In this document: one piece after another, positions 10,196 through 21,030 of the stretch
Layout of the letters: every line of letters begins with the position of its first letter
Position numbering within the stretch: the first letter of the stretch is position 1
Assembly: GCA_948144175.1 (NCBI GenBank)
Contig: CANXME010000387.1
Coordinates: 834,501-898,500 of the forward strand
Source: Closterium sp. NIES-65
Taxonomy: Eukaryota; Streptophyta; Zygnematophyceae; Desmidiales; Closteriaceae
Length of the DNA: 64,000 nt
Direction: 5' to 3'
Translations under genes and position numbers: made by a program
Notes under the pieces: generated by a model
Databases searched by the model: none
Told to the model about the DNA's origin: nothing
Seen by the model: only the letters and a program-made list of their open reading frames with translations

Positions 10196-13100
10196 ATGGT
10201 CGGCGTGGTGGAGCCGACGGTCTCGCTAGCACCGGAGGCTGGCGAGGACTTCCAGGCGGTGGCAGCAGCTGTGCAGGCCAACCCGATGGCGGTACTGCTC
10301 GACAGCGGGTGCTCCCACCACCTGATGGGGACGAAGTCGGTCTTCGTCGACATGGGGCCGAGCGACGGAGTGAAGCACGTGCGTGGGTTCAACGGGGCAT
10401 TACAGTCTGTCGAGGGTCGTGGGACTGTCGCTCTGCAAGGGGAGGCCGGGAAGTGGGTGCTCATCCCCGACGTGCTCTACGTTCCGGGTGTTCAGGCGAA
10501 CCTGCTGTCAGCCGACCAACTGAAGGAGAGCGGAGTGCAGCTGCAGGGTGACGGCGACGAGATGCTGCTCGTTGCTACGACCGGGGAGGTGCTCGGTCGA
10601 GCACGCTACACCGGACGAGTCCTCTGCACCAACCTTCGCCCCTGCTCAACACAGTCGCCGTCGACCGAGGTGGTGGCTCTGCGGACGATCGTCTTGGCAT
10701 AAAAAACGACCCCTGATCGGCTGCATGCGAGGCTCGCGCACGTCGGCGTCGACACGATCAAGAGCTCGGAAAAGCATGGAGTTGCTGTTGGGCTCGACAT
10801 CACGCCGTCGACCGGAGCAGACCCGCCGTGTGTCTCGTGTGTCCGCGGAAAGGTGGCACGGCACACCTTCCCTGCCAAGGGCTCGGACGCAGCGGAGGCG
10901 CTGGCTGTCGTGCACATTGACTTGTGCGGGCCATTTCGAGTAGCTGCCAAGGATGGCAGCCTATACTTCCTGCTGCTGAAGGATCGCCATACTCGATTTG
11001 TATGGGCAATGCCGGTCGCTCGGAAGAGCGACGTGCTGCGGGAGTTCTAGCGGTGGCTGGTGCTGGTGGAATGGCAGACGAAGAAGTCGGTGCGGTCGCT
11101 TCGCTCCGATCGAGGCGGGGAGTTCCTCGGGAAGGCGTTCACCGACTTCGTCGACGGGAAGGGCATCGTCCACGACCTGACGTGCCCCTACACTCCGCAG
11201 CAGAATGGCATGGCTGAGCGGGAGATGCGCACGGCCGTCGAGTCCGTGCGGACGATGTTGCTGAACATGGGCGTGCAGCACCATTGGTGGCACCTTGCTC
11301 TACGACAAGCTGTCTGGGTGCGCAACTGCTTGGAGCGGTCGACGATGCCGCCGACGACGACTCCGTACCAGCTGCTGACCGGGCAGAAGCCCGACCTTAC
11401 GCTGGCGCGGGTGTGGGGCTGCACGGTGCAGTTCATGGTTCCCGAGCAGCAACGTGGTGGGAAGCTGGCGCCGAAGGCTCGCTGGGGACTTCACCTGGGT
11501 GTGTCGCTAGAGAGCAAGGGCTGGAAAGTGCTCGACCTGACCGACAACAAGGTGGTCACGTCAGTCGCGGTGATCTTCTACGAGACGCTGTCGCTGGAGG
11601 TGTGGAAGGCGAAGTATGGGCCGGCGTCGAAGCGGACGCAGGCGCACCCGCCAACGGATACATCGACAGCGACGGTTCCGTTGCTCGCCGAAGTCGACGG
11701 ACCCGGTGATGGGAATGTTGTGGAGGTTCTTTCCCCTCCCCCTGTCTTTGCTCCTCTGTTCCCCGTCGCAGATCGGCCTGGGTCGGCACCTGTGTCGCCC
11801 ACCGTCGATGAAGGGAGCCTTGAGGCGTTGCGTGTGGCGCAGGCCCATGGCATCGCCGGCGGTCGGCAGGGTGCCAAGCTCGTCGACCAAGATGCCAAGC
11901 CGACGACGACAGGGGAGCACTAGACAGGGGAGCCGGTCGAACAGGAGGCAACGGCAGGGGTACACTCGAAAGGGGAGCAGCAGCCGGAGCGGTCGACAGG
12001 AGAGTTGTCGAAGGCAGCAGCAGACAAACAGCCGGTCGAAGGGTCGAAGCAGCTGGTCGATGACGTTCTCGTCGACGAGAAAGGGGAGCAGTCAACGGGT
12101 GAGGAGTCCACCGACAGCGATGTAATGGAAGTGCCGATCACGAAGCCCGAGCTGCGACGCACAGGTCGAGCCCGACGTCCGCCGGAGTGGTCGAGCTTCC
12201 ACGCCAGCTGCCTTCACCACGGTGTACGACGAGGTCGACGACGACCTGCTGTACGACGATGCCGAGGAGGATGAAGACCTGCCAGAGCTCGACCCCGACG
12301 TGCATGCCGACCCCGAACACCGCTGGGACATCGCCACAATGACGGTGAAGGGGGCGCTGTCGAGCTGGAAGGGCGAGGCGGTGAAGGCCGCCATGGAAGA
12401 AGAAATCCGTAGCCTCATCGCTATGGGGACTTGGGAGCTGGTCGAACGCCCACGCGGGGTGAACATCATGAAGAACCGGTGGGTGCTGACGACCAAGTAC
12501 CGCATTGACGACACCGTCGAGCGCGAGAAGGCGAGGCTAGTCGTGAAGGGATTCACGCAGGTGTACGGCGCCGACTACGACAAGACGTACTCACCGGTGA
12601 GCAGCTACGTCACGCTGAGGATCTTCCTCAGCATCGTCGCCATCCTCGATCTCAACCTGATGCAGCTCGACATGAAGAACGCTTTCCTGCAGAGCAAGCT
12701 CGACAGGGTGCTCTACATGTACCAGCCGGACTACTTCAACGACGCGACCGGCCGGGTGTGTAAGCTGCTGAAGAGCCTCTATGGGCTGAAGCAGTCGGCG
12801 CTGCTATGGTACAGGGCTCTCGACAGTGTGTTGCTGGGCGCTGGCTCGAAGAAGAGCCAGGTCGACGAGGCGCTCTACTTCAAGGCCAGCAATGAGGGAG
12901 TGACCTGCTGGGTGCTGGTCTACGTCGACGACCTGCTCGCCGCCAGCAGCAGCACCACGATGCTGAAGGAGCTGCTGGAGGCCGCCTTCGAGCTACGTGA
13001 GATCTCGCCGGTGGTGAAGTACCTTGGGCTGGAGATCGTGCGCGACAGGCCGGCCAGGAAGTTGTGGGCTGCACCAGCAGGGCTATGCTGACAAGCTGCG

Positions 13101-13919
13101 CAGGTGCTTCATCGACAAGGAACAGGGCGGTCGAGTCCCGAAGACGCCAGTCTCAGTCGACGCCTACGCCCAGCTGACGTTCGACGACGAGGAGGCTCAG
13201 GAGCGCGAAGAGGAGGAGTACCGGCAGAAGGTCGGCTCGCTGCACTTCCCGGCGACGACAACGAGGCCGGACATTGCGTTCGCCTGCAGCAAGCTGGGGA
13301 GCGGCCTCACGGTGAGGAGCGACCAGCATTGGCGTGAGGTCGACCGTTGCCTCGCCTTCCTCACCGACACCTGCGACACCGCCCTGGAGTTCGGCGGTGG
13401 ACCAAAATCGTTGGAGCTGATCGGCTACGTCGATGCTAACGACGCGAGCGACAAGCAGAACCGGACGAGCACGGGAGGCTACGTGTTAGTCTACGGAGGG
13501 GGCGCCGTCTCCTGGTTGAGCTCGCGCATCAAGTGCGCGACATTATCATGGACCGAGTCGGAGTACGTGGCGGCCACGGATGCCGGCAAGGAGGGGCGTC
13601 GACTTCGCTTCCTCCTTGCAGAATTCAAGCTGCTCGACGCTGGAAAGCCAACCATCCTCCGCATCGACAACAAGTCGGCAATCACGGTCGCTGAGGGCTT
13701 GGGGCTGACGGGCAACCTCAAGCACATGGAGCGACGCTACGCTTGGCTGCAGCACATGGTGAGGCGCGGGAAATTTGTGCTGAACTACATCCCGACCACC
13801 GAGCAGCCGGCGGACTTCCTGACGAAGGCGCTGCATTTTTTGGCTTTCAACCGGTGCTCTGTCGCCATCGAACAAGTTCGTCTGGTCGACGTCGGCGACG
13901 GCGACGATGAGGTGCAGTA
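10196..13919 (+). pseudogene. Element C pol: protease, integrase, RT, RNase H
   Basis: Frame 2 continues from gag. Protease LLDSGCSHHLMG lies near 10297; integrase HHCC (HARLAHVG, CVSC) near 10710-10850; integrase core HIDLCGP near 10914, DRGGEF near 11108 and NGMAERE near 11200. Stops in this frame are TAA 10700, TAG 11048 and TAG 11921. A frameshift near 12205 moves to frame 3 for RT (KARLVVKGFTQVYG, YVDDLLAASS near 12921). Another near 13070 moves to frame 1 for RNase H (GYVDANDASDKQNR, TKALH), ending at TAG 13917-13919. Catalytic motifs are otherwise preserved. It is clearly distinct in sequence from the B/D/E group. Confidence 0.9.
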
Positions 13920-14040
13920 GTAGGTGCCGTGCCCTTCTGCACGGCTGGTGTGGTGATGGCGTGCTGTGTATGGGGTGCACACCGAGGACGAGTTCTCTCC
14001 GTGGAGTACTGCCGTGAGGGCAGGAGGCCCAAGCGTGAGC

Positions 14041-14052
14041 GCGGCAGGGGAG
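14041..14052 (+). promoter_or_regulatory. Polypurine tract of element C
   Basis: GCGGCAGGGGAG abuts the TG of the right LTR at 14053, where plus-strand priming is expected. Confidence 0.6.
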
Positions 14053-14996
14053 TGTTAACGGGAATGGAGTGTTGGCCCCGCCCTCGCTTGGGCAACGCCG
14101 ACAAATTGGTCGGATGTACGGGAGTAGCAGCCGACCGCTCACAGTGGGATAGCTGCTCGACAGGTTACGACGAGCTGTAGCGGACCGCTGTGGTGTTGCT
14201 GTCGACCAGGATGCTTGACAGCTGCAAGTGACTGGCCTGGGCGACGGGTGAGCCGTCCGGGAGGTCGACGAAACAGTCCGTCGACTTACAGCTCGGCGGG
14301 GAGGTCTATGGAGCATCCTGTTGAACTGCAGTTCAACCGGGAGGTCGACGGAGCAGTTCTGGTCGACGGAAGGGGTCCGTCGACCAAGGGGTAGCTCAAC
14401 GGGAGGTGTGGTCGACCAGGAGCGCCCGGTGGTCGACCAGATGGACCCAGTGGTTGACGGGAGGCACCTGGGAGTCGACCAGAGCACCAGGCGGAGGCAC
14501 GCGAACGTCGTCGAGATCGCGATGGCGCAGGCGACTTCGGGCTGGTATCCCGAAGTCGATGTGGCTCGTCAGGCGCAGACAACAGCCGACGGATGCCCAA
14601 CAAGGCAAGTTGGGCCAATCGTCTGCGCGCATCTGCGATTGCGCGCACAGCTGTGTTCTACGGGGCAACGCTGGACAGCCGCTCTGCTAAAATGTTGGCA
14701 CGCCGTTGACCTGCTCTGTTGGCAGGTCGTCTTTCCACAGCGCTGGCGCAACTCCTCTACGCAACGCTGGCAGGCGGTCGACCGAGCTGTGCTGGCGGTC
14801 GACCAGGCTAGCAGCAGGGTTGCTAGGTGCCTGATGTAGTCATTGTTGGAATTTTGCTTGTTTCATCATTCTGGAATTCTAACCTTGCTAGTGAATGTGC
14901 AAACACTAAGGAACCAAGCAAAGCTAAGACCACCTCTAGTAGTTCGTGCCAACCCCTATAGTCTAGCTCACTACCGTTGTAGAGTTTATCTCCGCA
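14053..14996 (+). repeat. 3' LTR of element C (944 bp)
   Basis: Collinear with 1316-2325 but with two deleted blocks and scattered substitutions, followed by CCCCT. The difference in length suggests decay after insertion. Confidence 0.9.
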
Positions 14997-15001
14997 CCCC
15001 T

Positions 15002-15773
15002 TACGACCCCATAGCGGCCCCGCTTAGGCCCCTTACAGCCTCGTCGCGGCTCCGCTTAGGCCCCGTCTGACCCCGCTATGGCCCCGCTACGGCCCCGCTA
15101 CGGCCTCGCTACGGCCTCGCTACGGCCTCGCTACGGCCCCGCTACGGCCCCGCTTAGGCCCCGCTACGGCCCCGCTACGGCCCCGCTACGGCCCCGCTAC
15201 GGCCCAGCTACAGCCCCGCTCCGGTCCCGCTTAGGCCCCGCTACGGCCCCGCTACGGCCCCGTCGCCATGTGCGGCCCCGCCCACCCTTGCGGCCCCGTC
15301 GCCCACCGCGGCCCCCTCGCCACCTGCGGCCCCGTCCCCCACTGCGGCCCTATCGCCACCTGCAGCCCCGCCACCTGCGGCCCCGTCGCCACCTGAGGCC
15401 CCGCCCACCCTTGCGGCCCACCGCCACCTAAGGCCCCGCCACCACCTGTGGCCTCGCCACCACCTGCAACCCCGCCGCCCAGCGCCCGCAGCGGTGAGCA
15501 GCCAAACCGCCGGCCAACTGAGGCGCCCAACCGCCCGACAACCGAGCCGCCTGACCGCCGAGCCGCACAGCAACCGAGCCCCCCAGCAGCCGAGCCGCCC
15601 AGCAGCCGAGCCGCCCGACAGCCGAGCCGCCCAGCACCGTGCAGCCAAGCCGCCCAGCAGCCGAGCCGCCCTGTAGCCGAGCCGCCCGACCACCGAGCCG
15701 CCGGACAGCCCGATCACCCCACCTGCCTGGTAAGAGCACAGTCTCTGCCACTCACTGCCTGCCTACTGCTGTT
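15002..15773 (+). other. 5' leader of element B, second part, with tandem CCCCGCTACGG repeats
   Basis: About 230 bp (15060-15270) is a tandem array of a roughly 10-12-bp unit CCCCGCTACGG, followed by looser CGGCCCCG(T/C)CGCCACCTG repeats and then a GCCGAGCCGCC microsatellite to about 15720. Long ORFs occur on both strands only because of the repeat composition. It lies directly before the gag ATG at 15774. Confidence 0.75.
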
Positions 15774-16793
15774 ATGGCTTCCCCTAGCGTTCCCACCTTT
15801 GACGGTGAGGGTCGGGCAGTGGACTTTGAGGTCTGGGTAGATGATCTGCAGCTTATCCTGCAGTGCGATAGGGCAGATGGCCTCTCCCAATTTGACCTCA
15901 CTTTTGGTGCCTCCCCTGCTCCTGCTGCTGATGCTGACGCCACTGTTTGCTCACAGTGGGCCACACGTGATGCTACTGCTCGCCTTGCTGTGCGCCGCCA
16001 CTTACCGACCACTAAGCGTGCACACTTTAGCCAGTACAAGAGTGCTCAGACCTTGTACGATGTAGTTGCACGCTAATCTTCCTCTGCCACTGCTGCACTG
16101 AGCCGCCTCATGCTACCGTACCTCTTCCCTGACCTTGCTGCCTTTCTCACAGTCGCTGACCTCATTACGCACCTCCGCACTAGTGACGCTCGCTACCGCG
16201 CTGCGTTTCCTGCTGAGTTCTGTGCCAAGAACCCCCCCCCCATGTACATCACCCTCTACTACATAGTCATCCGGCTCCATGAGTCTCTTCGGGTAGTCAG
16301 GGACCACTTCCTCTCTGTTTGCCCCACCACTCTCACCGGTGACCTCCTCGAGAAGGCCCTCCTAGCAAAAGAGAAGAGCATAGTCGCTGTAGGAGCCTCT
16401 CGTGGTGACCCTCGCACCCCCGTCTTTGAGGGGTGTTCTCCCTCCCCCCTCTTGCCCTGTGTTGCCTCTGCTGCTGCGGCCGACCTCGTTCGTTTCGAGT
16501 CGGTCGGCGCTGCGTCTGCCCCGAGCGGGAGACGCCGCACCGGCAAGGGCAAGGGGGGCAAGGGCACTGGAGGGGCTGGAGGGGGCGGTGGAGGTGGTGG
16601 TGGAGGCAGTGGAGGGAGTGGGGGTGGTGGTGGGAGTGGTGCCGGGGGTGGCGGCGGCGGCGGTAGCAATGGAGGCGGCGGAGGCGGTGGAGGTGGCGCA
16701 GGGAGCGGAGGCGGCGGAGGTAGTGGAGGAGGCGGAGATGGAGGAGGCGGCGGCGGAGGCGGCGGTGGTGGAGCGAGTCGCGACTCTGCGTAG
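15774..16793 (+). pseudogene. Element B gag
   Basis: ATG 15774 opens MASPSVPTFDGEGRAVDFEV, a copia gag N-terminus shared with element E at 27644. TAA 16072-16074 interrupts it (E reads ARYSS here). The frame goes on through LITHLRTSDARYRAAFPAEF, DLLEKALLAKEKSIVAVGAS and a long Gly-rich tract (about 16560-16780) to TAG 16791-16793, where E has CAG. The Gly tract is coded by GGA/GGC/GGT repeats. Confidence 0.87.
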
Positions 16794-17401
16794 AGGAGTG
16801 GCGCCGGTGGTGGTCAGCGCCACCAGCAGCAGCGGAGTGGTGTGACCGTGTCCCCTCAGCAGCTTTGCGAGTGGTACACTGCACACTAGCTCGGTGGGGG
16901 TTTTGGTCCCGACTCTTACATTCTCCGTACCGGCGACCGCACTGGTGAGCAGTGCGGAGGTCCCCACTCCACCCAGCGCTGCTTTGGTCGCCTGACGGAC
17001 GCGTGGCGTCCCCAGTTCCCTGAGGCATTAGAGATCCCTCGCTGGGGAGATCTGGTGGGTAGTGGGCGAGAGCGGTACTTTCTGCAAGTCGTTGACGACT
17101 ACTCGCGTTACACCACAGTCTTCCCCTTGCGCAGCAAGGGTGACGTCTCTAAGTTGTTGATCGACTGGATCCGCGCAACTCGTCTCCAGCTCAGAGAGAG
17201 TTTCGGCTCGGACTTTCCTATTTTCCTCTGCCCGTCTGCACTCGGACAGAGGCGGGGAGTTTTCCTCTGCCCGTCTAGGAGCCTTCTGTCGGGCACAGGG
17301 CATCCGCCAGACATTCACGCTTCCGGCCTCTCCACAGCAAAATGGTATTGCTGAGCGCCGCATTGGCATGGTCATGAACGTCGCGCGTACGTCCATGATG
17401 C
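16794..17401 (+). pseudogene. Element B pol, knuckle region fused to integrase core by deletion
   Basis: After the gag stop the same frame encodes SPQQLCEWYTAH, another TAG, and the region matching the atypical knuckle (first Cys changed: DSYILRTGDRTGEQC). At about 17055, after EIPRWGDL, it passes directly into RERYFLQVVDDYSRYTTVFP. In D and E these points are about 0.9-1.1 kb apart, so the protease and integrase HHCC are deleted here. A local duplication of TTTTCCTCTGCCCGTCT around 17220 and 17263 and a frameshift follow. Confidence 0.85.
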
Positions 17402-20400
17402 ATGCGGCTGCCCCCCATTTTCGATGGCCATTTGTGGTTCACTACGCCGCGCATCAGCTCAACCTTTAGCCCCGGGTCTCCTTGCCAGAGACCTCCCCCG
17501 CCTTGCGGTGGACAGGGAAGGTTGGCGATGCGTCTGCGTTTCGGGTCTGGGGATCTCGGGCGTTTGTCCGCGACTTGTCTGCAGGACAAGCTGTCCCCCC
17601 GTGCTGTTCCTTGCGTCTTCCTTGGCTTCCCCCCCGACGTGCCTAGCTCGCAGTTTTACCACCCCACCACGCGCCGTGTTCTGTCCTCCCAGGACGTCAC
17701 CTTTGACGAGTCGGTGCCCTACTACCGTCTCTTCCCCTACCGCACTGCGCCCCTCCCTCCGCCGCCGCTCTTCCTTGCGCCAGGTGCTACCCAGGTAGAC
17801 CCCCTCCCTCCTCAGGGTCCTGCCCCATCAGGTGTGTCCCAGGTAGACGCAGTCGAGCCTGTCAAGGTAGCTGTTGACTCTGGTGCTGCAAGAGGTGCTG
17901 AGCCTGCGGGTGCCGGGTCTGGGGGTGCTTAGTCTGGGGGTGCTGAGACTGGGGGTGCTGAGCCTGGGGGTGCTGAGTCAGGGGGTGCTGAACTTGGGGG
18001 TGCTGAGCCTGGGGGTGCGGAGCCTGGGGGTGCTGAGCCAAGGGGTGCGGAGCCTTGGGGTGCTGGGTCTGCTCGTGTGGCCGCCGGCGGTGCTTCGTCG
18101 AGGGGGGAGCCGCTCTCTCCACAGGAGCTGCGCGAGTGGTTCGCCCGCCGCAAGGGACGTGCTGCTGAGTCTGGGGGTGCTGCTAGAGCTGCTGTCGGTG
18201 CTAGTGGGTCTGGGGGTGCTGCTGAGACTGCTGGTGCTGACGGTTCTACTGGAGTTGGTGCTGCTGGAGCTGGAGCTGCTAGGGGGTGTTGGCGCTGGCG
18301 ATGCTGCTGGCGCTGGTGCTTCTGAGGGTACTGGAGTTGGCGCTGTTGGAGGTGGAGGTTCTGCTGGCGCTGGTGCTGCCGCTGGGGGTACTGGTGCCGT
18401 CCTTGCTGGCTCTGGAGGCGCTGAGCGGCCGAGGCCGTACTTCGTTCCGCTCCTGGAGCAGGTTCTTGGTCTCCCGCCCTCTCCTTGTCGTGCTCCTCCC
18501 TTAGAGTATTCGCAGCCAGTGCAGTCACAGTCACAGTTACAGCCTGCCTCCCCCCTACCTGCTCCTTCTCCCTACACTGGTCCTACTGGAGGTCTTGCTG
18601 AGCGTCGTGAGCCTGCGTCTCGTCCTGCGTCGCCTGTTCGTGCTGCTCGCACTAGTCGTCGTGCTGGGCGTCCGCGTCCTCCTGCGGTCCCCGGCACACA
18701 CCAGATGGCACAGCGTCCGTCCGTTGCTGCTCTGCGTGTCCCTTTGCGGTCTCCTCCAGAGTCCTCTCTTCCTTCTTTTGCTGTCCCGGAGTCTGACTCC
18801 CTTCGTGCTGCTAGTCCTTCGGTCACGCGCCTTCTTGCAACTGTTGTCACTGACTCTTCCTTTGAGTCCACTGCTGCGTCTGCTCTAGTTGCTGAGCTTG
18901 TCGACTTCGCTGCTCGCTGTCGTCTAGACTACGCTGCCAGTCTTGTTGCTGAGTCTGAGTCTGTCTGTCCTCCGTCCTTCGGGGGTGAGTGTGCTCTTAG
19001 CTCGGACGTCCTTGAGGACAGGCAGGAGGAGTTCCAGTGCTTTGCGGCTACTTTGCCCCATCTCGTGTCCACGCTGATTGCCCCTGAGGGAGACCCGGAT
19101 GCACCAGACATCCCGACTCCTCGATCGTACGCTAAGGTGATCGAGGGTCCCTATTCCTCTCAGTGGCAGTCGGCCATGGACGCAGAGATGGCTTCCTGGA
19201 ATTCCACAGGCACCTACGTCGACGAGGTTCCCCCACCCGGGGCGAACATCGTCAGTGGCATGTGGATCTTCAGGGTGAAGCGGCCGCTTGGCTCTCCGCC
19301 TGTCTTCAAGGCGCGTTACGTGGCTCGAGGCTTCAGTCAGCGGCAGGGAGTTGACTACTTTCAGACCTTCTCTCTCACCCTGAAGATGACCACTCTTCGG
19401 GTGCTGCTGCACATAGCCGCTCAGCGCGACTACGAGCTTCACTCTCTTGACTTCAGCACAGCTTTCCCGCAGAGCAGCCTGCACGAGGAGATCTGGCTGC
19501 GCCGCCCTCCTGGCTTCACTGGGTCGTTTCCTCCTGGTACCCAATGGAGCCTCCGGCGGCCAGTCTACGGTCTCCGCCAGGCGCCCCGTGAGTGGCACGA
19601 CACACTGAGGACTACACTTGCGGCTCTTGGGTTTGCTTCTTCTACAGCCGACCCGTCGCTGTTTCTGCGCACCGACACCTCTTTGCCGCCGTTCTACATC
19701 CTCGTGTACGTCGACGACTTGGTCTTTGCCACTGCTGACATTGCTGGACTCGCCCACGTGAAGTCCGAGCTGCAGAAGAGACACACGTGCACAGACATGG
19801 GTGAGTTGCGCAACTACCTTGGCTTGCAGATCACCCGGGACAGAGCATAGCGCACCATTACCCTGACTCAGTCACACATGGTGCAGCAGGTCCTTCTGCG
19901 CTTCGGCTTCACGTACTCCTCGCCTCAGGCCACTCCTCTGTCTACTCGCCACTCGCTCTCAGCTCTGCCTTCAGATGAGTCCGTAGAGCCGAGTGGCACG
20001 TATCCAGAGCTTGTTGGCTGCCTCATGTACCTGATGACCTTTACACGACCTGACCTTGCATACCCTCTTAGCATCTTGGCACGCTATGTTGCTCCTGGGA
20101 GACACAGACCAGAGCACATGGCTGCAGCAAAGAGGGTGTTGCGCTACGTGTGCAGTACATCGGGCATGGGGCTAGTGCTTGGAGGGCGACATCGAGTGGT
20201 CCTTTCAGGTCACGCTGACGCTTCTTGGGCTGACGACCAGGCTCTGCAGCGGTCGTCACAGGGTTACACCTTCAGCCTTGGCTCCGGCTCTGTTTCGTAG
20301 CGGTCTACCCGCTCGTCTTCTGTTCTCGGCTCGAGCTGTGAGGCTGAGATCTACGCAGGGGCCATGGCTGCACAGGAGCTACACTGGCTCACCTACCTGG

Positions 20401-20690
20401 TGATTGACCTAGGAGAGCCGCCTTGTTCTCCTGCAGTTCTGTACATAGACAACAAGGCCATGCTGGCCTTGTGTCGGGAGCACAGACTGGAGCACAGAAC
20501 GAAGCACATTGCTCTCCGCTACTTCCTGGCTCGTGAGTTGCAGCAGCGTGGTCAGCTCCGCCTCACCTACGTGGCCTCTAAGGCCAACACTGCTGATATC
20601 TTCACCAAGGCCCTTCCGCCTTGTGATCATCTGCGTTTCTGTACTTTGCTAGGTCTTGTGCCTACCTGGCCTAACTTGCTCACTTCTTGA
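17402..20690 (+). pseudogene. Element B pol, integrase end, linker, RT and RNase H
   Basis: Frame 2 (17402-17932) covers the integrase C-terminus (LSPRAVPCVFLGFPPD). A shift near 17900 inside the Gly/Ala/Glu minisatellite moves to frame 3, which carries PLSPQELREWF (off frame), then RT (KARYVARGFSQRQG) with YVDD near 19709. TAG 19848-19850 and TAG 20298-20300 (TGG to TAG) interrupt before RNase H (DNKAMLALCREHRLEHRTKH, TKALPP) ending at TGA 20688-20690. Confidence 0.9.
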
Positions 20691-20894
20691 TCTTGTTTGT
20701 ACTGAGTTCTTTCCATACCTGCCCTTGCTTGTTTACCTTTATATATATGACCTTGCATGTGAACTGGCCTTGTGGCCTTACTCTTGTGCTCGGACTGTGT
20801 GGTGACTTTGTGATCCACCCTGAGCTTGCTTTGCTTTGCTTTGCTTGACTGGTCTTGTGACCACTTGTTCTCCCCCACTTTGCCTATGGGGGTG
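20691..20894 (+). other. 3' untranslated region and polypurine tract of element B
   Basis: Same conserved block as in D and E, with CCCCCA...TGGGGG hairpin directly before the LTR. Confidence 0.75.
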
Positions 20895-21025
20895 TGTCAG
20901 AACATTATAGTTTATACATTTGTTTAGGCTGTAGTGGGGTAGCCCATAAGGGGTACAACCCAATTAGGGTTAGTACTTGTACCCAACTCTTTGATACTTC
21001 ATTCATCCATTCTCACTTCCTGTCA
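20895..21025 (+). repeat. 3' LTR of element B (131 bp)
   Basis: Partner of 969-1099, followed by CAGCG 21026-21030. Element A resumes at 21031. Confidence 0.93.
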
Positions 21026-21030
21026 CAGCG

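Larger units (their letters stand above)
1316..14996 (+). mobile_element. Ty1/copia element C (long LTR, tRNA-Phe primed), inserted in B and carrying D
   Basis: LTRs at 1316-2325 (1010 bp) and 14053-14996 (944 bp) start TGTTAACGGG and end GCA. CCCCT duplications flank them. The right LTR lacks two blocks (about 45 and 25 bp) present in the left. Internal order is PBS, gag, protease, integrase, RT, RNase H, polypurine tract, as expected for copia. It is unrelated to B, D and E: its LTRs are eight times longer, its primer differs, and the element is strikingly rich in the palindrome GTCGAC in both LTR and coding DNA. Element D sits in its gag at 2879-9212. Confidence 0.92.
969..21025 (+). mobile_element. 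Ty1/copia element B (short-LTR group), inserted in A and carrying C and D
   Basis: The element is bounded by 131-bp LTRs (969-1099 and 20895-21025) that begin TGTCAG and end GTCA. It is flanked by CAGCG duplications and has an initiator-Met-type PBS after the left LTR. The two LTRs differ at about seven positions by eye, so B is older than D or E. Its own internal DNA is 1100-1315 plus 15002-20894; everything between is element C. B has gag and RT/RNase H but has lost the protease and the first part of the integrase by an internal deletion near 17055, so it cannot move by itself. Confidence 0.92.

Noticed and set aside
15060..15270. Short direct repeats that could suggest an origin or CRISPR leader
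   Set aside because: Simple 10-12-bp minisatellite in the untranslated leader of a copia element.
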